Below are positions 1-6,348 of a stretch of DNA of 9,122 nucleotides, one piece after another. The stretch's first letter is position 1; each line of letters opens with the position of its first letter. This DNA is from Christensenella sp. UBA1259 (GTDB taxonomy: Bacteria; Bacillota; Clostridia; Christensenellales; Borkfalkiaceae), in the NCBI GenBank assembly GCA_002308755.1, contig DBVR01000031.1, positions 1-9,122 on the forward strand, in the 5' to 3' direction. Position numbers and translations under genes: made by a program. The notes under the pieces are model-generated. The model had not been told where the DNA came from, did not search any database, and was given only the letters and a program-made list of their open reading frames with translations.

Positions 1-1047
1 ACGGGCGGCGGCACGGCGGGACACGTTACCCCGCATCTTGCACTGATGCCCTACTTAAAAAAAGACTTCGACGCGATTTATTATATCGGCAGCGAAAACG
101 GTATAGAAAAAACGATTATGAGAAAGGCGGGCGTGCCGTATTTTTCCGTTCCCTGCGCCAAACTGCAAAGAAAATTCACCCTTAAAAATCTCGCTATACC
201 CTTTAAAGTCTTTAAGGGTATACGTGCCGCGGGAAAGATAATAGATAAAATAAAGCCCGACGTGGTATTCAGTAAAGGCGGGTTCGTTGCCGTGCCGGTG
301 GTCTTTGCCGCAAAGAAAAGGGGCGTGCCCGTGATATCGCACGAAAGCGATTACACCGTGGGGCTTGCAAATTCCATAACGTCAAGACTTTGCAAAAAGG
401 TGCTCACGTCTTTCCCCGAAACCGCCGAAACACTTAAAAACGGCGAATACGTCGGCGCACCGCTCCGCGACGACCTGTTTAAGGTAACGAAAGAAAAAGC
501 GCTCGCGCGCTTTCATATTTCGGGCGAAAAACCCGTACTCCTCGTAACCGGCGGAAGTTCCGGCGCACAAGCGATAAACGCCGTCGTCCGAAAATCGCTC
601 GGTAAACTTCTGCCGACTTTCGACGTTATCCATATATGCGGCAAAGGCAACCTGTCGAAAGAAAATTTCGGCAACGGCTACCGCCAGATAGAATATATAA
701 GCGATATAAAATACGCTTTCCGCGCCGCCGACGTATGCGTTTCCCGCGCGGGGTCTAACACCCTTTTCGAGATTTTAAGCCTTGCTATCCCCTGCATTCT
801 CATACCACTCCCGAAAGGCGTTTCCCGCGGGGATCAGGTGCTTAACGCCGAGTATTTCGAAAAACGGGGATTAGTATCCGTTCTCCCGCAGGAAAAACTC
901 GACGAAAAATCGTTTATCCGCGCCGTAAACGGCGTTTACCTTAAAAGGGATAAGTTAAAGAAAAATCTCGAACTTCACCCCATAAAGAACGCGTCGCCGA
1001 AAATCGCCGAAATACTGCGCGCCCAGATAAAACGCCCCGAAAAATAA
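1..1047 (+). CDS. murG: MurG-type UDP-GlcNAc:lipid I N-acetylglucosaminyltransferase, 5' partial
   Basis: This enzyme transfers GlcNAc from UDP-GlcNAc to lipid I to make lipid II at the inner face of the membrane, the last cytoplasmic step of peptidoglycan precursor synthesis. The frame is open from base 1 and runs into the MurG glycine-rich loop GGGTAGHVTP (visible residues 2-11), so only about 5-10 residues, including the start, are missing. The ATG at 46 is internal, because the loop lies before it. Further MurG marks in the 348 visible residues are FSKGGF (about 90-95), HESD (114-117, where the classical enzyme has HEQN), GGSSGAQAIN (184-193, start of the second Rossmann-like domain), SRAGSNTLFE (248-257) and the nucleotide-sugar stretch IPLPKGVSRGDQVLNA (268-283). 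The HESD and SRGDQ variants match a MurG subfamily I recall from Bacillus and clostridia that lies outside the division cluster. It stands alone here, which agrees. Upstream context is not visible. Confidence 0.93.
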   Translation, partial: TGGGTAGHVTPHLALMPYLKKDFDAIYYIGSENGIEKTIMRKAGVPYFSVPCAKLQRKFTLKNLAIPFKVFKGIRAAGKIIDKIKPDVVFSKGGFVAVPVVFAAKKRGVPVISHESDYTVGLANSITSRLCKKVLTSFPETAETLKNGEYVGAPLRDDLFKVTKEKALARFHISGEKPVLLVTGGSSGAQAINAVVRKSLGKLLPTFDVIHICGKGNLSKENFGNGYRQIEYISDIKYAFRAADVCVSRAGSNTLFEILSLAIPCILIPLPKGVSRGDQVLNAEYFEKRGLVSVLPQEKLDEKSFIRAVNGVYLKRDKLKKNLELHPIKNASPKIAEILRAQIKRPEK

Positions 1048-1050
1048 CTT

Positions 1051-1218
1051 TTACGCAAAGCGCCTTTTTACCGCGGCGGTTATCAGTTTTAAATCTTCTC
1101 GTTTTTCTGTTATGGGCGTAAATTGCCCCACGGCTTTTTCGCGCCTTTTCGTTACCGATAAAATATCGCTCTTTGTTTCCCTTTTGCAGAAAAACGTCTT
1201 CAATATTCTGTCAAACAT
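1051..1218 (-). CDS. Small basic protein of unknown function (55 aa)
   Basis: I do not recognise this protein. The frame opens at ATG 1218-1216 and closes at TAA 1053-1051. It begins MFDRILKTFFCKRETK and ends ITAAVKRRFA. It is rich in Lys and Arg, has one Cys, and shows no signal peptide or membrane segment. A good ribosome binding site (AAGGAGA, complement of 1227-1233) lies 8 nt before the start, and a sigma-A-like promoter lies further upstream. Its stop is 3 bp from the convergent murG stop, and it is transcribed away from the WYL regulator. Having its own promoter and ribosome site is the main support for a real gene; the length alone could arise by chance. The layout suggests, but does not prove, that the divergent regulator controls it. 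Confidence 0.55.
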   Translation of the reverse strand: MFDRILKTFFCKRETKSDILSVTKRREKAVGQFTPITEKREDLKLITAAVKRRFA

Positions 1219-1226
1219 ACCTTTTT

Positions 1227-1233
1227 TCTCCTT
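1227..1233 (-). promoter_or_regulatory. Ribosome binding site of the 55-aa ORF
   Basis: AAGGAGA on the minus strand, with an 8-nt spacer to ATG 1218. This is a near-ideal Shine-Dalgarno sequence and the best single argument that the small frame is translated. Confidence 0.6.
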
Positions 1234-1250
1234 GTTTACGATAACATCAT

Positions 1251-1279
1251 AATATACGTTTGTGCCATATGCCTGTCAT
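1251..1279 (-). promoter_or_regulatory. Predicted sigma-A promoter of the 55-aa ORF
   Basis: On the minus strand, ATGACA (complement of 1274-1279) and TATATT (complement of 1251-1256) are separated by exactly 17 bp. Each hexamer matches the consensus at five of six positions. The expected start of transcription is near 1244, about 25 nt ahead of the ATG and just upstream of the ribosome binding site. The -35 hexamer lies inside the inverted repeat ATATG-N5-CATAT (1267-1281), so a protein bound there would block this promoter. Confidence 0.55.
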
Positions 1280-1336
1280 ATTTGAAAAATTTTTTCAAAA
1301 TAATTGACTAATTTTTCGGTATGTCATAAAATATGA
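1267..1336. promoter_or_regulatory. Candidate operator region between divergent promoters
   Basis: Several symmetric elements sit between and on the two promoters. ATATG-CCTGT-CATAT (1267-1281) covers the leftward -35. TTTGAAAAA-T-TTTTTCAAA (1281-1299) is a perfect 9+9 palindrome filling the space between the two -35 boxes. TCATA-AAA-TATGA (1324-1336) covers the rightward -10. The heptamer TGTCATA occurs twice in the same orientation (1274-1280 and 1322-1328). Such a layout is typical of an operator for an autoregulating divergent regulator. That the WYL protein is the ligand is inference, and AT-rich DNA yields some symmetry by chance. Confidence 0.45.
1304..1332 (+). promoter_or_regulatory. 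Predicted sigma-A promoter of the WYL regulator
   Basis: TTGACT (1304-1309) and TAAAAT (1327-1332) with a 17-bp spacer; each hexamer is one base off consensus. The expected transcription start is about 1338-1340, placing AAAGGAG (1338-1344) at the very start of the mRNA. The first in-frame ATG (1333) would then lie upstream of the transcript, so the ATG at 1357 is the better start. Confidence 0.6.
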
Positions 1337-1356
1337 TAAAGGAGTACGGGATAGGT

Positions 1357-2283
1357 ATGAAATTCGAGATCGTTTTGAAAATTTTATTCGACCTTTTGTC
1401 GAATAGAACCATGACCGCAAAGAGCATTGCGGAAGAATACGGGATAAGCGTAAGAACCGTGTACCGTTACATAGACTGTCTGGACGCCGCGGGCGTGCCG
1501 CTTTACACCGTAAGGGGAAATCGCGGCGGGATACGGATAACAGATACTTTCAGGCTTTCTTCCACTTTTCTTACCGTAAAGGAATACGAACAGGTGATAA
1601 ATTCCCTTGCGGCGATAGTGAAAAGCGTGCCGGACAAGACGCTTAAAAGCGCGATAAACAAGCTTAAAAGCGCGGTGAAAAACGAGTACAGCGGGTTCGA
1701 TATAAAAAGCGGAAATCTTATAATAGACGCGGGACCCTGGGGCGATACCGAAGGGTATAAAAGCAAACTTTTAATAATAGAAAAGAGTATGGAAGAACTT
1801 TCCCCGCTCGCCATAAAATACCACGACCGTAACGGCGAAATTTCCGAAAGGATAATTGAACCGCACGTCATAGTTTTTAAGCAGGGGCTTTGGTACGTTT
1901 ACGCCTATTGCAGATTGAGAAAAGGTTTCCGTTTCTTTAAGACGGGAAGAATAGAATACGCTAATCTCCTGCCGGGAAAATTCGTACGGCAAGACCTTTC
2001 CAAAATGAACCTGCCGCTGGATTTCTGGCACAACGGCAGTATAACCGAAACGGTGGAAATGGAAGTCGGAAAATCGGTGCTTTCCGATATAGAAGAGTGG
2101 CTCGGGATAGAAAACGTGAAAAAGGAAAACGGCAAAAATATAGCCCGCGCCAAACTTCCGTTTGACGACGGGCTGGTAAGTAAAATAATAAGTTACGGCA
2201 ACGGCGTTAAGATATTAGCGCCCGACGCGCTTATACAAAAGGTAAAGACCGCCGCCGAAAAAATCGCGGCGAACTACCGCTAA
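1357..2283 (+). CDS. WYL-domain transcriptional regulator (YafY/DeoR-like HTH)
   Basis: A DNA-binding regulator of 308 residues with the usual three-part build of the family. A winged helix-turn-helix at about 1-60 holds the typical string TAKSIAEEYGISVRTVYRYI, followed by the wing GNRGGIRI. A linker follows, then a WYL domain at about 140-220 with GLWYVYAYCR and FRFFKTGRIE, and a WCX-type C-terminal domain from about 225. The name-giving motif reads W-Y-V instead of W-Y-L, a conservative change. WYL domains sense ligands, in some cases nucleic acid or nucleotides; the ligand here is unknown. The frame could begin at ATG 1333, but that codon overlaps the -10 box. ATG 1357 follows AAAGGAG by 12 nt and gives the normal family N-terminus MKFEIVLKIL. 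The 3' end overlaps gpsA tail to tail. Autoregulation and control of the divergent 55-aa ORF are inferred from layout only. Confidence 0.88.
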   Translation: MKFEIVLKILFDLLSNRTMTAKSIAEEYGISVRTVYRYIDCLDAAGVPLYTVRGNRGGIRITDTFRLSSTFLTVKEYEQVINSLAAIVKSVPDKTLKSAINKLKSAVKNEYSGFDIKSGNLIIDAGPWGDTEGYKSKLLIIEKSMEELSPLAIKYHDRNGEISERIIEPHVIVFKQGLWYVYAYCRLRKGFRFFKTGRIEYANLLPGKFVRQDLSKMNLPLDFWHNGSITETVEMEVGKSVLSDIEEWLGIENVKKENGKNIARAKLPFDDGLVSKIISYGNGVKILAPDALIQKVKTAAEKIAANYR

Positions 2284-3239
2284 AACTCCTTTCTCGTGCT
2301 TCTCGAAAAGAGTTCCGAAAAGACCTTGATCGGCTCTTTTCCGTTAAACAGTATAGAATACACGGCGTTGGTTATGGGAAGATCGACGCCGTATTTTTCG
2401 CCCAGAAATTTCAAAGCGCGGGTTGTTGCAACCCCTTCCGCAAGTTTTTTGAACGGTTCTTTCTTTACGAACTTTTCCCCGAAGGCGCGGTTGTTGGAAA
2501 ATTCCGAAAACAGCGTCGTTTCATAGTCGCCCAAGTGACACAGCCCGTAGGCGGAAAGTTCGTTGCCGCCCATAGCCTTTATAAGCCGCGCTATCTCCCT
2601 TGCTCCGCGGGACATCAAAGGTCCTTTTAAGGTAGAATATCCGCCGCCGTCAAGCATACCCGCGGCGATCCCCATCACGTTTTTCGCCGCCGCGCCTATT
2701 TCGCTGCCTATCATGTCGTCGCCGTAATAAAAGCGGATAAGGTCGCTTCTCATCTCGTCGCACAGCCTTTTTACCAGCGACTTGTTCTCCGAATCTATGA
2801 CCATACAGTTGGGTTTTCCCGACACGAAAGCCTGAATATGCCCGGGTCCCACCCATACCGCGATATTATCCTTACTTATGCCGAAATCGGCGACCACTTC
2901 CGAGAGGCGTTTACCCGTCGTTTCTTCTATGCCTTTCATACATAAAACGAATATCTTGTCTTTCACGGACAGTTCGGTAAGTCTTGCCATAAACTCGCGC
3001 AAAGACTGCGAACTTATGGATATCACTATTATTTCGGCGGATTCCGCCGCGCTCTTTAAGTCGGAAGTAAGACGTACCTTGTCTCCCAGCACGACGTACT
3101 CGTTTCTTCCGGTGTTTTTAAGCACTTCGAAAGACGGGTGCCCTTCCGTGCCCCACGTCGTAACTTCATGCCCCTGCCGCGCAAGATACCAACTTATAAA
3201 AGAACCCCATCTTCCGCAACCCAAAACCGAAATCTTCAT
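2280..3239 (-). CDS. gpsA: NAD(P)H-dependent glycerol-3-phosphate dehydrogenase
   Basis: This enzyme reduces dihydroxyacetone phosphate to sn-glycerol 3-phosphate in the cytoplasm for phospholipid synthesis. The protein has 319 residues, close to the family norm. The Rossmann loop is GCGRWG (7-12), followed by a canonical CMKG (K102) and GPG near 131. The catalytic lysine lies in AAAKNVMGIAAG (K186), and HLGDYETT is at 235-242. The usual SRNRxFG segment reads SNNRAFG (248-254), so the Arg that in human GPD1 (R269) grips the substrate phosphate seems replaced by Asn. I recall clostridial homologues with GCGRWG and a non-Arg residue here, so this is probably a subfamily trait and not damage. 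A GGAAGGAA ribosome site precedes ATG 3239. It is the last gene of the operon, 12 bp after recR, and its TAG stop lies within the end of the convergent WYL gene. Confidence 0.88.
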   Translation of the reverse strand: MKISVLGCGRWGSFISWYLARQGHEVTTWGTEGHPSFEVLKNTGRNEYVVLGDKVRLTSDLKSAAESAEIIVISISSQSLREFMARLTELSVKDKIFVLCMKGIEETTGKRLSEVVADFGISKDNIAVWVGPGHIQAFVSGKPNCMVIDSENKSLVKRLCDEMRSDLIRFYYGDDMIGSEIGAAAKNVMGIAAGMLDGGGYSTLKGPLMSRGAREIARLIKAMGGNELSAYGLCHLGDYETTLFSEFSNNRAFGEKFVKKEPFKKLAEGVATTRALKFLGEKYGVDLPITNAVYSILFNGKEPIKVFSELFSRSTRKEF

Positions 3240-3251
3240 TTTCCTTCCGCC

Positions 3252-3845
3252 TTAAATGGTTTTTCTGTCCACGAACGCCCGCGCCAGCGAAACTTCGTCG
3301 GCGTACTCCAAATCGGTGCCGATGGGAAGTCCGTGCGCAAGCCGCGTTACCTTTATTCCCAAAGGCTTTAAAAGACTGCCTATATACATTGCGGTGGCTT
3401 CCCCTTCCACGTCGGGGTTGGTCGCCATTATTACTTCCTTTACGTTCCCGCCCTGTATGCGCTTTAACAGTCCCTTTATGTTTATATCGTCCGGACCTAT
3501 CCCCTGCATAGGCGATATCGTGCCGTGCAAAACGTGATAAACCCCGTCGAACTCGTTAAGTTTTTCTATCGCTATAACGTCTTTCGGCTCTTTTACGACG
3601 CAGATCACTTCGTCCGATCTCAATTTACACACGTCGCACACGTCGCCTTCGGAAAAATTGCCGCATATTCTACAATAATGCACGTTTTTCTTGGCGCTAA
3701 TTATCGCGTCGGCAAACTCTTCCGCTTCCTTGTCCGTCATATTGATAACTTTATACGCGAACCGCTGCGCCGTCTTCATACCTACTCCGGGGAGTTTTGC
3801 GAACTGGTTCACGAGTTTACCTATCGGCTCTATGAATACTTTCAT
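3252..3845 (-). CDS. recR: Recombination mediator protein RecR
   Basis: RecR acts with RecF and RecO to load RecA at gaps and breaks in DNA. The 197-residue length is standard. Domains in order: a helix-hairpin-helix LPGVGMKTAQRFA (18-30), a C4 zinc finger with cysteines 58, 61, 70 and 73, and a TOPRIM domain from about 79 (VICVVKEPKD, then YHVLHGTISPMQGIGPDDINI). Nothing in it is broken. The start ATG 3845 is only 3 bp from the ybaB stop, with a weak ribosome site (ATGGGA) inside the end of ybaB, so translation is probably coupled. The dnaX-ybaB-recR order is the same as in Bacillus subtilis (dnaX-yaaK-recR) and in many other bacteria. Confidence 0.96.
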   Translation of the reverse strand: MKVFIEPIGKLVNQFAKLPGVGMKTAQRFAYKVINMTDKEAEEFADAIISAKKNVHYCRICGNFSEGDVCDVCKLRSDEVICVVKEPKDVIAIEKLNEFDGVYHVLHGTISPMQGIGPDDINIKGLLKRIQGGNVKEVIMATNPDVEGEATAMYIGSLLKPLGIKVTRLAHGLPIGTDLEYADEVSLARAFVDRKTI

Positions 3846-3848
3846 CGC

Positions 3849-4187
3849 CTATATTCCCATCGCGCCGAAGGCACCCATCTTTTCCTGATATATCTTATCC
3901 GCCTTTTCGTAGCCGTTGTTGAGCGCGGCGACGATAAGGTCTTCGAGCATGGTAAGGTCTTCTATGTCCACGGCGTTTTCGTTTATAGTTATACCCGTAA
4001 CCGTCTTTTTGGCGTTCATGGTAACTTTAACGAGTCCGCCGCCCGACTCTCCGATTACTTCCGTTTCTTCGAGTTCCGCCTGTGCTTTCTGCATTTCTTC
4101 CTGCATCTTCTGTGCCTGACGCATAAGGCTCTGCATTTGGTTGCCGCCGCCGAATCCGCCGCCGAAACCTCCTCTGTATCCGCTCAT
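3849..4187 (-). CDS. ybaB: YbaB/EbfC family nucleoid-associated protein
   Basis: A small dimeric DNA-binding protein of 112 residues, found between dnaX and recR in most bacteria. After a glycine-rich N-terminus with repeated GGFGGG, the helix MQSLMRQAQKMQEEMQKAQAEL (about 18-39) is the family hallmark. It is followed by the beta-strand segment GGGLVKVTMNAKKTVTGITI and an acidic helix VDIEDLTMLEDLIVAALN. The ribosome site AAGGAG (complement of 4195-4200) overlaps the dnaX stop codon, which ties its translation to dnaX. The precise cellular role is unsettled in the family; nucleoid organisation or a link to RecR-dependent repair has been proposed. The glycine-rich lead-in is longer than in E. 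coli YbaB, but similar ones occur in Gram-positive members. Confidence 0.95.
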   Translation of the reverse strand: MSGYRGGFGGGFGGGNQMQSLMRQAQKMQEEMQKAQAELEETEVIGESGGGLVKVTMNAKKTVTGITINENAVDIEDLTMLEDLIVAALNNGYEKADKIYQEKMGAFGAMGI

Positions 4188-4198
4188 AAGTTCTCTCC

Positions 4199-5743
4199 TT
4201 AATTTTTGACTATGACTATTTCTTCGCCGAATATCTTTTTCATGCGCTCGGTCGCCGCGTCTATCTCACTTAGTATCTTTTCCCGTTTGGGTTCGGCTAT
4301 CTTTACCTTTTTGCCGAATTCTTTCAAGGCGTTTTCTATCCTTTCGAAGTTTTCGGGGATCACCGCTATATCGTAAACGCCCTTGTCTTCCGACACTATC
4401 GTTATCTCGTCGTCCGAAAGAGTTATCTTTACGTCCTGCAAGGTACTGCGCAACATTTCCGAACCGTTACTGCCGAGATTGAAAAGAAGTTTACCCTTTA
4501 TCTCGTCTTCCCCGAAAGTCTTCTCTTTTGCCTTCGGCGGTTCTTTTGCGACCTTTTCTTCGGCTTTTTTATCGGGTTTTACGGAAACTTTCCCTTCCGC
4601 CATCGCCTTTTCTATCGCCGACACCCTACTTAAAAGCGCGGATATATCCCCGTCCGACGCGGGAGAAGCGGCTTTTACCGCCGCCGTTTCGAACACGATT
4701 CTCGGGTGCGTCGAATATTTAAGGTCGCCTTCCGCTTCCGCAAAGATTTCGAGTATCCTTAAAAGCCTGTTCTCTTCCGATTTTTCCGCTATATCCGCAA
4801 TCGTTTTGAACCGGGATTCGGGAAGTCCTAATATGGAATTTGCGTCTTTACAGGTCTTGGCGACGAGCACGTCCCTTACGAAAGACGTTATATCCTTTAT
4901 CAATACCCCCATGCTTTTGCCCATCGCCGCAAGTTCTTCGGTAAGCCCGAATATCTTGCCCGTATCGCCGTCTATCACGCTTTCGACGAGTTCCGCCGTG
5001 GTTTCGTAGTTCGCAGAACCCAAAATCTCCGTTACGTCCTTATAGGTGAGAGTACCGTCGCCGTAGGATACGGCGATATCGGCTATGGAAAGCGCGTCCC
5101 TTATACTGCCTTCCCCCGCTCTCGCGATAAGCCCTACCGCTTCCTTTTCGTATTTTTTGCCCTGTTCGTCGTAGATGTCCGCGATAAGTTTCGCTATCTT
5201 TTCGGTGGGTACTAATTTAAAGTCGAACCGCATACACCGAGAAAGTATGGTGGCGGGTATCTTGTGCGCTTCCGTCGTCGCAAGAATAAATACGGCGTGT
5301 TTTGGCGGTTCTTCCAGCGTCTTTAAAAGCGCGTTGAAGGCCGCGCCGGTCAACATATGCACTTCGTCTATGATATACACTTTGTATCTGCACGACGCGG
5401 GCGCGAACTGCACGTTGTCACGAAGTTCCCTTATCTCGTTTACGCCGTTGTTGGACGCGGCGTCTATTTCTATTATATCTATGTTGGACGGACTCGACAG
5501 TGCCTTGCACGCTTCGCACTCGCCGCAGGGCGAGCCGTTTACGGGGTGCAGACAGTTTATGGCTTTCGCGAATATCTTCGCCGTGGTGGTCTTACCCGTG
5601 CCGCGCGTGCCGGTAAACAGGTAGGCGTGGCCTAACCTGTCGTTTTCTATCTGGTTTATCAACGTCTTTACGACGTGATCCTGCCCTATGACGTCCTGAA
5701 ATCTTACGGGACGGTATTTTCTGTACAAAGCAAGATACGACAT
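4199..5743 (-). CDS. dnaX: DNA polymerase III subunit gamma/tau
   Basis: The clamp-loader ATPase subunit, which loads the sliding clamp and tethers the replicative polymerase. In 514 residues: N-terminal MSYLALYRKYRPVRFQDVIGQ, Walker A GTRGTGKT (45-52), zinc site cysteines 64, 73, 76 and 79, Walker B IIDEVH (124-129), sensor 1 ILATTEAHKIP (153-163) and the arginine-finger motif SRC (168-170). The helical collar (domain III) follows to about 370. A Lys/Glu/Pro-rich linker spans about 390-420, and a C-terminal domain follows that is shorter than in E. coli tau. AAGGGAG (complement of 5749-5755) overlaps the sigH stop and sets ATG 5743 as the start. I saw no canonical -1 slippery heptamer in the linker, so a single product is likely, as in B. 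subtilis. Confidence 0.97.
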   Translation of the reverse strand: MSYLALYRKYRPVRFQDVIGQDHVVKTLINQIENDRLGHAYLFTGTRGTGKTTTAKIFAKAINCLHPVNGSPCGECEACKALSSPSNIDIIEIDAASNNGVNEIRELRDNVQFAPASCRYKVYIIDEVHMLTGAAFNALLKTLEEPPKHAVFILATTEAHKIPATILSRCMRFDFKLVPTEKIAKLIADIYDEQGKKYEKEAVGLIARAGEGSIRDALSIADIAVSYGDGTLTYKDVTEILGSANYETTAELVESVIDGDTGKIFGLTEELAAMGKSMGVLIKDITSFVRDVLVAKTCKDANSILGLPESRFKTIADIAEKSEENRLLRILEIFAEAEGDLKYSTHPRIVFETAAVKAASPASDGDISALLSRVSAIEKAMAEGKVSVKPDKKAEEKVAKEPPKAKEKTFGEDEIKGKLLFNLGSNGSEMLRSTLQDVKITLSDDEITIVSEDKGVYDIAVIPENFERIENALKEFGKKVKIAEPKREKILSEIDAATERMKKIFGEEIVIVKN

Positions 5744-5753
5744 TTTATCTCCC

Positions 5754-6338
5754 TTACAGTTCGATGCTTTTTATCTTTTTTCTTACCCGCTGAACGGCGT
5801 TGTCCACCGATTTCACCGACGTTTTTTCTTTTTCGGCGATATCCGCGTAGGAAAACCCCGCAAGCGACAGGAATAAAACCCTGTATTCGAAGTCGCTCAA
5901 AGCGTCTTTTATTTTTTCTTTCAACTCCGTTTCCCGCTCGGAATCTATGTATTTTTCTTCGGGGTTAGCCGCGGCGTCCACGAACGCGGGGTTCTTATCC
6001 TCGTCGTCCCCGTCTTCGCCCGAAATGGAAACGGAAAATTTAAGCGGGCGGTGTTTCAGCCTGTTATCCCTTTTGACGGCGGTCAGTATGCTGTTTTTTA
6101 TGCATGTAAGCGCAAAATTCCTGAAAGGCGATTTTCCGTTGTAGTTTTTTACCGCCTTGAAAAGTCCCAGCGTGCCTTCCTGTATAAGGTCACTTTCTTC
6201 GCCGCCGATTATGTAATACTGCCGCGCAACGTTCACGACGGCCTTTTTGTAGCGCAGAAGTATCGCGTCCAAAGCCTTTTCGTCGGAGTTTGAAAGACGG
6301 ACGAGTTCTTCGTCTTTCATTTCGGAATAATTTATCAC
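5754..6338 (-). CDS. sigH: RNA polymerase sigma factor, SigH (sigma-30) type
   Basis: A 194-residue sigma-70-family factor closest by eye to B. subtilis SigH, which drives early stationary-phase, competence and sporulation-entry genes. Region 2 spans about 20-95, with ARQYYIIGGEESDLIQEGTLGLFKA matching the SigH core, and FRNFALTCIKNSILTAVKRDNRLKHRPL is the DNA-melting and -10-reading part. An acidic linker (GEDGDDEDKN) leads to region 4 at about 145-190, with the -35-reading helix KSVDNAVQRVRKKI. The chosen start is GTG at 6338, 7 nt after TAAGGGG; the ATG 18 bases later has no ribosome site. Position next to rlmB and mrnC supports SigH over other small sigma factors. In B. subtilis rae1 (yacP) lies between rlmB and sigH; here the gap is only 10 bp. 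Whether this organism sporulates cannot be told from the window. Confidence 0.87.
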   Translation of the reverse strand: MINYSEMKDEELVRLSNSDEKALDAILLRYKKAVVNVARQYYIIGGEESDLIQEGTLGLFKAVKNYNGKSPFRNFALTCIKNSILTAVKRDNRLKHRPLKFSVSISGEDGDDEDKNPAFVDAAANPEEKYIDSERETELKEKIKDALSDFEYRVLFLSLAGFSYADIAEKEKTSVKSVDNAVQRVRKKIKSIEL

Positions 6339-6348
6339 CTTTATCCCC

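Noticed and set aside
1048..1090. Bidirectional terminator between murG and the 55-aa ORF
   Set aside because: Only short, GC-rich self-complementarity (CCGCGG) is present, with no stem plus U-tract in either direction.
3525..4202. Plus-strand open frame of 225 codons across recR and ybaB
   Set aside because: It is antisense to two well-conserved genes with clear motifs, has no supporting ribosome site that I saw, and its composition reflects the opposite strand's codon bias.
4565..4570. Run of six A (minus strand) in the dnaX linker as a programmed -1 frameshift site
   Set aside because: In frame it reads GAT AAA AAA GCC. The base before the two Lys codons is T, so it is not an A-AAA-AAG type slippery heptamer, and six A is short for transcriptional slippage.
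4383..5009. Plus-strand open frame of 208 codons within dnaX
   Set aside because: It is a Ser/Ala-rich shadow of the dnaX coding strand; dnaX itself is full length with all motifs.
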